Source: Ignavibacteriota bacterium
Lineage (GTDB): Bacteria > Bacteroidota > Kapaibacteriia > Palsa-1295
Assembly (NCBI GenBank): GCA_003151215.1
Contig: PLXB01000087.1
Span: 1 to 8,206, forward strand
Reading direction: 5' to 3'
DNA length: 8,206 nucleotides
Both the position numbers and the translations under genes were made by a program. Numbering within the stretch: position 1 is the stretch's first letter; every line of letters begins with the position of its first letter. The notes under the pieces are model-generated. The model saw nothing but the letters and a program-made list of their open reading frames with translations, was not told the origin of the DNA and made no database searches. Positions 1 to 5,363 of the stretch are shown here, in pieces.

Positions 1-656
1 AAGTCGATGGCGATATGATGGAGCCTATCGAGCATGTTGTTATCGATGTTCCGGAAGAATATGTAGGTTCGGTAATTGAAGCGCTTGGCATGCGTAAAGG
101 GCAGATGACAAATATGCATACGCTCAACGGGCAATCGCATGTCGATTATCATGTCCCTTCACGCGGCATGATCGGTTTCCGTGGAGAATTTATGACAATG
201 ACGCGCGGCACCGGACTCTTGAATCAGATTTTTTACGATTACGAATCGTATAAGGGTCCAATTTCGAGTCGTTCAAGAGGTGCATTAGTTTCACTTGAAG
301 ATGGTGAAACGACAGGTTATTCGATGGAGAACTTACAGGAAAGAGCAATATTCTTCTTGAGCCCCGGCACGAAAGTATATCGCGGTATGATCGTCGGGGA
401 GAATTCCCGCGAAGGCGAGATGATCGTAAATGTTACCAGGAAAAAACATTTGACAAATATGCGCGCATCCGGTTCAGATGGTGCATTACAACTCGATACG
501 CCGCGTACCATGTCGCTCGAGCAGCAGATCGAATGGCTCGACGAGGACGATCTTCTTGAAGTCACTCCGGAATCAACCAGATTCCGCAAAAAAATATTAG
601 ATCCTACCGAACGATTCCGGGTAAATAAGCAGAAGAAGCAGATGGAAGAGGCATAA
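1..656 (+). CDS. typA: GTPase TypA/BipA, C-terminal part (5' end outside window)
   Basis: The reading frame is open from the left edge (first full codons V-D-G-D before M-M-E-P) to TAA at 654-656, so this is the last ~217 residues of a protein usually about 600 long. TypA/BipA is an EF-G-like translational GTPase that binds the 70S ribosome and helps 50S assembly and stress or cold adaptation. The GTPase domain is not in the window. What is seen is the EF-G domain V-like segment (PIEHVVIDVPEEY, the SRGMIGFRGEF loop, GLLNQIFYDYE) and then the BipA-specific C-terminal domain, with YRGMIVGENSREGEMIVNV, the diagnostic KKHLTNMRASGSD segment and the end EVTPESTRFRKKILDPTERFR. The gene converges on the TPR gene with 36 bases between stops and no visible terminator hairpin. 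Assignment is firm; only the truncation by the window limits it. Confidence 0.96.
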   Translation, partial: VDGDMMEPIEHVVIDVPEEYVGSVIEALGMRKGQMTNMHTLNGQSHVDYHVPSRGMIGFRGEFMTMTRGTGLLNQIFYDYESYKGPISSRSRGALVSLEDGETTGYSMENLQERAIFFLSPGTKVYRGMIVGENSREGEMIVNVTRKKHLTNMRASGSDGALQLDTPRTMSLEQQIEWLDEDDLLEVTPESTRFRKKILDPTERFRVNKQKKQMEEA

Positions 657-692
657 TGTCTTAGGAATGAATTGAGTTTCTTTGTTATTCGA

Positions 693-1424
693 TTATTTAT
701 CCTGCCCCTGTAACTTTTCCAGTTCGGCCATAACCTTCCCGATCTGCTCTGCCATTTTATCATTATGCTGTTTTTTTGCGGCATCGAGAGCGCGTTGGAA
801 ATAAGGAGAAGCATCCCGTACTGCTTTTTTCTTATCGTCAAGGTTAGCGCGAATAGTGAGGATTCCTGCATTGAAAAGAGCATTAACATGCTCAGGTTCA
901 TACTTTAATGCCTTTTTTATTTCTTCGACAGCTGCCTTATAATCTCCCGTAGTTTGTGAAATTACATATGCATAGTCCACTCGGGCATCGGGATTTTCGG
1001 GATGTTTATTCAGAAAAAATTCATATTCCGGCTTTGCCTTATCCCAAAGTTCGCCTTCATAATAAACGTTGCCAAGCATGAGATGAGTTTGTTCGTCATT
1101 CGGATTGATGGCAATGACTCCTTGCAAAGAGTCAATGAGCGGCTGCAGTTTCATTCGCTTGGAATACATTTCCGATGAATCGGCGCTCCCCTGCTGTTCC
1201 TGTGCCTGATGTGGGTTCTCAGCGAATTTTTCAGGTGATCTGGAAATAAAATAAATAGCTGTTCCAAACGCAAGAATGGCAAAGAGAATAGCAAATAAAA
1301 CAGGTTTACTGATTTGTGGAGCTACTTCGGGTTCGTTTTTGAGCCGTTCAAGGAGAATGTCTTCAATGCGTGTGGAAGGCGTCTTTTTTTCGTTCTCGGG
1401 CAATGTCTGTTCTTCGGCGCTCAA
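693..1424 (-). CDS. Membrane-anchored TPR protein
   Basis: This is a 243-residue protein with an acidic/basic cytoplasmic N-terminus (1-40), one hydrophobic segment at about 41-60 (PVLFAILFAILAFGTAIYFI), a low-complexity Q/S/E linker (70-85), and about three tetratricopeptide repeats between ~93 and ~213 (for example THLMLGNVYYEGELWDKAKPEY and VNALFNAG). A lysine/glutamate-rich helix follows at 215-240. TPRs are protein-protein interaction scaffolds; the single-TM plus TPR layout resembles CcmH/NrfG-type and other envelope assembly factors, but no partner can be named. The start is TTG: no ATG or GTG lies in frame between the HU stop and this codon, and the next Met is at residue 86, after the TM segment. 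No clear Shine-Dalgarno is seen. It lies 54 bases behind the HU gene on the same strand, so co-transcription is likely. Confidence 0.85.
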   Translation of the reverse strand: MSAEEQTLPENEKKTPSTRIEDILLERLKNEPEVAPQISKPVLFAILFAILAFGTAIYFISRSPEKFAENPHQAQEQQGSADSSEMYSKRMKLQPLIDSLQGVIAINPNDEQTHLMLGNVYYEGELWDKAKPEYEFFLNKHPENPDARVDYAYVISQTTGDYKAAVEEIKKALKYEPEHVNALFNAGILTIRANLDDKKKAVRDASPYFQRALDAAKKQHNDKMAEQIGKVMAELEKLQGQDK

Positions 1425-1478
1425 AGTCGTTTTCGGAAGGGGATCAAGGATATGTTTCTCAATCGGTAGTGCTGGGGA

Positions 1479-1772
1479 TTATTTTTTGGATTTCATCTTC
1501 TCATCGATCATGGCGCGAAGCTCGCGGGATGGCTTAAAGGTGGGCACATAATGCACGTCAAGTGGTACCGGCTCGCCGGTACGCGGATTGCGTGCGATCC
1601 GAGGTTTCCGCTGTTTGACCTTAAACGTGCCAAAGCCGCGAATCTCGAAGTGCTCCCCTTCAGCAAGTGCTTCGGAGATCGTTTTGAAGAAACCATCCAC
1701 GAGAATTTCTGTCTCGAGTTTGGTAACACCTGTTGCACTGGCGACGCGATTGACTATATCTGCTTTTGTCAT
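1479..1772 (-). CDS. hup: HU/IHF-family nucleoid DNA-binding protein
   Basis: The protein has 97 residues, close to the family norm of ~90-100. The N-terminal helical dimerisation part (MTKADIVNRVASATGVTKLE, then DGFFKTISEALAEGE) is followed by the signature GFGTFKVKQRKPRIARNP (47-63) and the beta-arm RNPRTGEPV (61-69), whose Pro63 would be the residue that intercalates into the DNA minor groove. HU-family dimers bend and compact DNA and support replication, recombination and transcription. The C-terminus ends in a lysine tail (EKMKSKK). HU and IHF subunits cannot be separated safely by eye; the sequence is HU-like with IHF-type residues in the arm. It is first in a minus-strand pair with the TPR gene. 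The ATG at 1772 gives the canonical family start, although no Shine-Dalgarno is evident upstream. Confidence 0.95.
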   Translation of the reverse strand: MTKADIVNRVASATGVTKLETEILVDGFFKTISEALAEGEHFEIRGFGTFKVKQRKPRIARNPRTGEPVPLDVHYVPTFKPSRELRAMIDEKMKSKK

Positions 1773-1856
1773 TACCGCAAAAAGTGTTTAGTTTAGTTAA
1801 CGAAATGCTAACATAGAAAAACCCGTAGTACGTTCACACTATTTCACTTAGAACGC

Positions 1857-1894
1857 AAAAAAAGCAGCATTCGGATTGCTCCGGATGCTGCTTT
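1857..1894 (-). terminator. Rho-independent terminator of the lipoprotein gene
   Basis: AAAGCAGCATTCGGA (1861-1875) pairs with TCCGGATGCTGCTTT (1880-1894) across a 4-base loop: a 15-bp stem with one G-T-type mismatch. On the minus strand it is followed directly by seven T (the A run at 1857-1863), and it starts about 20 bases after the lipoprotein stop. No comparable T tract follows on the plus strand. Confidence 0.9.
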
Positions 1895-1914
1895 AATAGA
1901 AAAACTGTACTTTC

Positions 1915-2484
1915 TTATCCTTTCTTCATCTTATCATCTTTTTTCATATCTCCACCTTGAGGTGGTGTACCCATTGGCGGCATCATGCCAAGCTGCTCCA
2001 TCATTTTTCTGCCTTCATCATATCCCCAATGATCGGTGGCTTTGCTGTTAGTAAGTTTGATAAGCTCCATTCCGTCAATATCTATCTTCTTCCCGGTCGG
2101 GGGCATTCCCATGAATGACCCTGTGTTTGTGCCGGTCATATTAAAATGAGCAAAGATCCAATCACCATCGGAAGTGACTTCTTTCGGAGTGATTTTCAGA
2201 TCAGGAAAACTTGCTCTGAACCCTGTCATTCCTTCTTTCAAACCTGCTAAACCGGGTTTTTGGCCCGGCCAAGGGGTATGCTCATTTAAGTCATCGTTAA
2301 TATATTTGTTCAGATCATCCATCTTGCCTGAGCTGAACATTCCTAATACAACTTTGTAACTATCGATATTCTTCTGTTTAGTAGAATCCACTTTCATCGA
2401 TGAATCGGTCGCAACTGAATCTTTCTTCATACACGAAGAAAGAAGTACTATTGAAATGCATAATAGAACGAGAAGATGTTTCAT
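1915..2484 (-). CDS. SnoaL-like (ester cyclase family) lipoprotein
   Basis: This is a 189-residue protein. Residues 1-17 are a hydrophobic signal peptide ending in the lipobox LLSSC (Cys18), so it is probably a lipidated envelope protein. Residues ~38-168 match the SnoaL-like polyketide cyclase/ester cyclase fold: EHTPWPGQKPGLAGLKEGM (68-86), FRASFPDLKITPKEV (89-103), TGTNTGSFMGMPPTGKKI (117-134) and the closing DHWGYDEGRKMMEQLG (151-166). His69 and the Asp-His pair at 151-152 sit where the family has its active-site polar residues. The family includes hydrolases, cyclases and many proteins of unknown substrate, so the reaction is not known. The C-terminal tail (161-189) is rich in Met, Pro and Lys (MMPPMGTPPQGG, then MKKDDKMKKG), outside the domain. 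It is monocistronic by layout, with its own promoter (2531-2558) and terminator (1857-1894). Confidence 0.85.
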   Translation of the reverse strand: MKHLLVLLCISIVLLSSCMKKDSVATDSSMKVDSTKQKNIDSYKVVLGMFSSGKMDDLNKYINDDLNEHTPWPGQKPGLAGLKEGMTGFRASFPDLKITPKEVTSDGDWIFAHFNMTGTNTGSFMGMPPTGKKIDIDGMELIKLTNSKATDHWGYDEGRKMMEQLGMMPPMGTPPQGGDMKKDDKMKKG

Positions 2485-2530
2485 ATTTTGTTTAGGGTTA
2501 GTGAAAACAAATTACCTTATAACTTAATCG

Positions 2531-2558
2531 ATTATCTAAATACTCTGAAATATGTCAA
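2531..2558 (-). promoter_or_regulatory. Sigma70-like promoter for the lipoprotein gene
   Basis: On the minus strand TTGACA (2558-2553, a perfect -35) is followed after 16 bases by GATAAT (2536-2531, 5 of 6 to the consensus -10). Transcription would start near 2524, giving a 5' UTR of about 40 bases to the ATG at 2484. The match is seen directly. Its use is inferred, since Bacteroidota often use a different promoter consensus. Confidence 0.6.
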
Positions 2559-2565
2559 TTTCAGA
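2544..2565. promoter_or_regulatory. Perfect 8-bp dyad over the -35 box (candidate operator)
   Basis: TCTGAAAT (2544-2551) and ATTTCAGA (2558-2565) are perfect inverted repeats separated by 6 bases. The minus-strand -35 hexamer TTGACA (2558-2553) lies within the dyad, so a dimeric protein bound here would be expected to block RNA polymerase. An 8-bp dyad alone can occur by chance in 8 kb; the placement on the promoter is what makes it credible. Confidence 0.4.
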
Positions 2566-2699
2566 ATGCGAATATACGAATAAATTTAATCCTCTTAAGA
2601 GTAAGCGACTGGCCGGCAAGGAATCTCAAATAGGATTAAAAAACGCAGGGCTAATTCTTTATTATTTTCTTTATTCCAACTGAGTTAAGGGTAGTGAAT

Positions 2700-2756
2700 A
2701 TGGCAGTCGTAACTTCCACTTTGCTGAACGACGCTTTATTCTTTTTTGTTTACTAA
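2700..2756 (+). CDS. Possible 18-codon leader ORF upstream of the transketolase genes
   Basis: ATG at 2700 opens an 18-codon frame (MAVVTSTLLNDALFFFVY) ending in TAA at 2754-2756, 27 bases before the transketolase start. AAGGG at 2687-2691 lies 8 bases upstream of its ATG and is a better ribosome-binding sequence than anything before the transketolase ATG itself. It is in the same frame as the transketolase gene but separated by the stop. The peptide ends in a run of aromatic residues (FFFVY). It may be a regulatory leader or just a chance short frame; nothing in the sequence decides this. Confidence 0.2.
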   Translation: MAVVTSTLLNDALFFFVY

Positions 2757-2783
2757 AGCTTCGCAATCATTTCAAACCAAGTA

Positions 2784-3737
2784 ATGACAGAACTCAAATT
2801 TCATATTTATCCGAACGAGAACGGATTTCACGGACCGAAACGACCTGTACCCAGTCCTGAACTTATCACTAAATATCATTACGGAAATTTTACTCCTTTT
2901 AAGAATTCGAAAGATAATTCGGATGAGTATATTGCATCGGCTGCCAAAGAGATCCGGCGTGATATTATCCGCTCACTTGTCGAAGCAAAGAGCGGACATT
3001 CCGGTGGCCCGCTTGGGATCTCGGATGTCATGGCAACGCTTTATTTCGGCGGCGTCATGAATTACGATCCGAAAAACCCCTGGATGGAAAATCGCGACCG
3101 GTTCGTCCTGAGTGCAGGCCATATGGCTCCTGTTTTCTATGCAACACTTGCTAATGCAGGTTTCATGAAGAAGGAAGAGCTCCTAACTTTGCGTAAGCTG
3201 AATTCGCGTCTTCAGGGACATCCGGGACGTGATATGGGACTTCCGGGAATTGAAACTTCAACAGGTTCTCTGGGACAAGGTTTTGGAATTGCTGCAGGCA
3301 TGGCGCTTGCAGATAAGCACGTTTCGAAAAATAACAGAAGAGTCTATTCCATCACCGGCGACGGTGAATTGCAGGAAGGCGAGATATGGGAATCGGCAAT
3401 GTTTGCAGCGCATTGGAAACTTGATAATCTTTGCGTTATTGTTGACCGTAATCATTGCCAAATCGATGGCAGAAATCCCGATGTCATGGAAGTCGATCCT
3501 GTCGCCGATAAATGGAAGGCATTCGGATTTCACACTCTCTTTATTAACGGACACAGTATTCCGGAAATACGGGCAGCATTGAAAGAAGCTCATAACACGA
3601 AAGAAAAACCGACCTGTATCATTGCCGAAACATATATGGGGCATCCGATCAGCTTCATGAACGATGATTACCGCTGGCACGGCAAACCGCCGAATAAGGA
3701 GCAGGCAGAGTTGGCGCTGGCGGAGCTTGAAAATTAA
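2784..3737 (+). CDS. Transketolase, N-terminal (pyrophosphate-binding) subunit
   Basis: This 317-residue protein corresponds to the first third to half of a full transketolase, ending by a proper stop, as in split transketolases. Transketolase moves two-carbon ketol units between sugar phosphates in the non-oxidative pentose phosphate pathway. Seen are AKSGHSGGPLG (68-78; His72), SAGHMAP (110-116; His113), QGHPGRD (144-150) and STGSLGQGFGIAAGMA (159-174). The thiamine pyrophosphate/Mg motif starts with GDGELQEGE (192-200) and ends at DRNHCQIDG (221-229; Asn223 as metal ligand); WHGKPP (298-303) follows. Split N-subunits are usually ~270-290 residues; here residues 1-45 form an extra N-terminal stretch rich in Pro, Tyr and His before the family homology. 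No strong Shine-Dalgarno precedes the ATG, so a slightly different start is possible. The C-subunit is encoded ~600 bases downstream, after an unrelated small gene. Confidence 0.93.
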   Translation: MTELKFHIYPNENGFHGPKRPVPSPELITKYHYGNFTPFKNSKDNSDEYIASAAKEIRRDIIRSLVEAKSGHSGGPLGISDVMATLYFGGVMNYDPKNPWMENRDRFVLSAGHMAPVFYATLANAGFMKKEELLTLRKLNSRLQGHPGRDMGLPGIETSTGSLGQGFGIAAGMALADKHVSKNNRRVYSITGDGELQEGEIWESAMFAAHWKLDNLCVIVDRNHCQIDGRNPDVMEVDPVADKWKAFGFHTLFINGHSIPEIRAALKEAHNTKEKPTCIIAETYMGHPISFMNDDYRWHGKPPNKEQAELALAELEN

Positions 3738-3751
3738 AAATTGAGGAAGCA

Positions 3752-4387
3752 TTGAAATTTTTTCTCATCATAATATTTTTCTCTTGCGTAGGTTTTTCCC
3801 AAGCCTCTACGCAGAAATTTATTTTGATTACGAAAGATAATGGAAAAAAATTATTAGGTGCGCGCGAGTTCAGTGATGATATAAAGAAACTTGACGAGCC
3901 TCTTCGTGCTTTAGCAGCTTGGTATAGCGCAGCGGGAGGGACTCTATGCGATTCGCCGAACGATTCGGAATTCTGCGGGTTGACAACGGCTCTTGGTTTA
4001 GGCAAGCAAGGATCGGAAGCACATAAAGCATTATTAAAAAAATATTTTTATGATGATGCGGCTGCTCAGCAGTTTATCAAACAGGATTGTTTTGTAAGAT
4101 CGGATGTGAGCGGCGGTACGCCTCTCACTACGTTCGAATATCTTAACTTTTCACGAAAAGGGAATTTTGTGACGGTGAATTACGCCTATCACTATCTTGA
4201 AAGCGCCGATAGCGAAACTATTACAAAAGGACCGGACAAATATGAGATCAAAGGAGATCATATTATTGTGCTTAAGCGAAAGATTTGGAAAAGCTACTTG
4301 AAGAAGAAAAAAAAAATCGTAGAAGAATTTAAGAATGGAAACTGCAACAAAAACTACCCCAATCAAAGAAGCAGTTGCTTATACTAA
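3752..4387 (+). CDS. Predicted secreted protein of unknown function, inserted between transketolase subunits
   Basis: This is a 211-residue protein I do not recognise. The TTG start at 3752 has GAGG (3743-3746) five bases upstream and lies 14 bases after the transketolase N-subunit stop. Residues 1-19 are a typical Sec signal peptide (MKFFLIIIFFSCVGFSQAS), probably cut after the SQA at 16-18. The mature part has cysteines at 66, 75 and 113, a helical middle (about 88-112), a strand-rich stretch (EYLNFSRKGNFVTVNYAYHY, 129-148), then a basic end (KSYLKKKKKIVEE). The lysines are encoded over a run of ten A (4307-4316). The last ~17 residues overlap the start of the transketolase C-subunit in another frame and look unconstrained. 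The gene is visibly more AT-rich than its neighbours. An envelope role is inferred from the signal peptide only; no link to sugar metabolism is visible. Confidence 0.7.
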   Translation: MKFFLIIIFFSCVGFSQASTQKFILITKDNGKKLLGAREFSDDIKKLDEPLRALAAWYSAAGGTLCDSPNDSEFCGLTTALGLGKQGSEAHKALLKKYFYDDAAAQQFIKQDCFVRSDVSGGTPLTTFEYLNFSRKGNFVTVNYAYHYLESADSETITKGPDKYEIKGDHIIVLKRKIWKSYLKKKKKIVEEFKNGNCNKNYPNQRSSCLY

Positions 4388-5351
4388 CGGCATGATACCA
4401 AAATTTGAACTCCTCGGAAAAAAAGCCACGCGCTTCGGCTTCGGCGAAGGGCTTGTCACACTTGGCGAACGATACGAGAATGTCGTTGTCTTAGGTGGCG
4501 ATATCACAGGGTCGGTGATGACGTCCTATTTCCAGGAGAAATTCCCCGACAGATTTTTTTCAGCCGGGATCATGGAAGCCTCTGCAACACTAATTGCAAC
4601 AGGGCTTGCACTTTCCGGGAAAGTCCCTTTCTTCGCAAGTTATGGCGCTTTTGCAGCCTGCCGCAATACCGATATGCTACGCATATCGGTATGTTACAAT
4701 GATGCGAATGTGAAGATCGGCGGCGGACATGCGGGAATTTCCGTAGGACCAGACGGCGCAACTCATCAAGTGCTTGAAGAGATCGCCATTACACGAGTAC
4801 TTCCGAATATGACGCTCGTCGTACCATGCGACTATACTGAGGCAAAAAAAGCAACTGTTGCGATCGGAGAATATATCGGACCGGCATATATCCGTTTCGG
4901 AAGAACCGATACGCCGATGTTCACCAAAGATGATACGCCGTTCGAACTGGGGAAAGCGCAAGTTTTCCGCGAAGGAAACGATGTTGCGATCTGCGCCTGC
5001 GGACCAATGGTCTGGGAAGCACTTGTTGCTGCCGAAGAATTAGCAAAGGAAGGGATCGAGGCTTGCGTAATTAATGTCTCTACGATCAAGCCACTCGACA
5101 CTGCAGTAATAGTCGCCGCTGCCAAAGAATGCGGCGCTGTAGTCAGCGCTGAAGAACATCAGATCGCTGCCGGATTAGGCGGAGCAATCGCAGAAGTCCT
5201 GGTCAAAGAGCATCCCGTTCCGATGGAATTTGTCGGAGTTCATGATACATTTGGCGGCTCGGGCGACCCCGATGAACTTATGGCACTCTTCGGTCTTACG
5301 AGCGTGACGATTATCGAAGCTGCAAAAAAAGCCGTGAAGAGAAAGAAATAA
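4335..5351 (+). CDS. Transketolase, C-terminal subunit
   Basis: This 338-residue protein is the partner of the N-subunit: Pyr (PP-binding partner) domain first, then the transketolase C-terminal domain. Seen are KKATRFGFGEGLVTLG (29-44), FFSAGIMEASATLIATGLA (74-92) with Glu81 at the position of the catalytic glutamate that activates thiamine, GGGHAGISVGPDGATHQ (129-145; His132, His144), PAYIRFGR (183-190), and the C-domain EEHQIAAGLGGAIAEVL (273-289). With the ATG at 4335 the gene overlaps the preceding ORF by 53 bases, with a weak purine stretch (AGAAG) upstream. The alternative ATG at 4392 (Met20) would begin 4 bases after that ORF's stop and still precede the conserved domain, but has no Shine-Dalgarno. 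I keep 4335. A perfect 12-bp-stem hairpin lies inside the gene (4666-4692). The stop is 12 bases from the convergent ferritin stop. Confidence 0.94.
   Translation: METATKTTPIKEAVAYTNGMIPKFELLGKKATRFGFGEGLVTLGERYENVVVLGGDITGSVMTSYFQEKFPDRFFSAGIMEASATLIATGLALSGKVPFFASYGAFAACRNTDMLRISVCYNDANVKIGGGHAGISVGPDGATHQVLEEIAITRVLPNMTLVVPCDYTEAKKATVAIGEYIGPAYIRFGRTDTPMFTKDDTPFELGKAQVFREGNDVAICACGPMVWEALVAAEELAKEGIEACVINVSTIKPLDTAVIVAAAKECGAVVSAEEHQIAAGLGGAIAEVLVKEHPVPMEFVGVHDTFGGSGDPDELMALFGLTSVTIIEAAKKAVKRKK
4666..4692. repeat. Perfect 12-bp inverted repeat with 3-base loop inside the transketolase C-subunit gene
   Basis: ATACCGATATGC (4666-4677), loop TAC, GCATATCGGTAT (4681-4692). Pairing is perfect over 12 bp. 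It encodes about N-T-D-M-L-R-I-S-V-C of the Pyr domain. No T tract follows on either strand, so it is not a standard terminator. Confidence 0.9.
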
Positions 5352-5363
5352 AAAATGGGTTGG

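Larger units (their letters stand above)
2485..2783. other. Intergenic region between divergent lipoprotein and transketolase genes
   Basis: This is 299 AT-rich bases between divergent genes. On the lipoprotein side it holds the promoter and dyad given separately. Further right are a 10-bp palindrome CTCTTAAGAG (2592-2601) and a 9-bp inverted repeat TTTAATCCT (2585-2593)/AGGATTAAA (2632-2640) enclosing 38 bases with a short GC-rich patch (GGCCGGC). A weak plus-strand promoter-like pair, TTAAAA (2636-2641) and TATTAT (2660-2665) 18 bases apart, could drive the transketolase genes. A short leader ORF (2700-2756) follows. No tRNA or longer gene is seen. Confidence 0.5.

Noticed and set aside
234..250. 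7-bp hairpin TACGATT-ACG-AATCGTA in typA
   Set aside because: Stems this short are expected many times by chance in 8 kb, and it lies in conserved coding sequence.
657..692. Possible bidirectional terminator between typA and the TPR gene
   Set aside because: Only a 4-5 base pairing (GAAT/ATTC) is visible, with no stable stem.
317..901. 194-codon minus-strand frame spanning the end of typA and the start of the convergent TPR gene
   Set aside because: It overlaps two well-supported genes, has a low-complexity Ser/Arg-rich composition typical of antisense shadows, and resembles no family.
1115..1134. Near-palindrome TGACTCCTTGCAAAGAGTCA in the TPR gene
   Set aside because: It has one mismatch, sits within coding sequence, and is of a length expected by chance in a window of this size.
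1565..1582. 8-bp inverted repeat GTACCGGC-TC-GCCGGTAC in the HU gene
   Set aside because: It falls on the codons for the conserved R-T-G-E-P-V arm motif, where codon choice easily gives GC-rich symmetry; the 2-base loop is too tight for a full stem.
1773..1856. Possible promoter of the HU gene (GTGAAC-N16-TATGTT, minus strand)
   Set aside because: The -35 matches only 3 of 6 consensus positions and the -10 4 of 6; too weak to call in AT-rich sequence.
3258..3752. 164-codon minus-strand frame opposite the transketolase N-subunit
   Set aside because: It is a complementary-strand shadow of a conserved enzyme gene, with an unnatural Cys/Phe/Arg-rich composition and no family resemblance.
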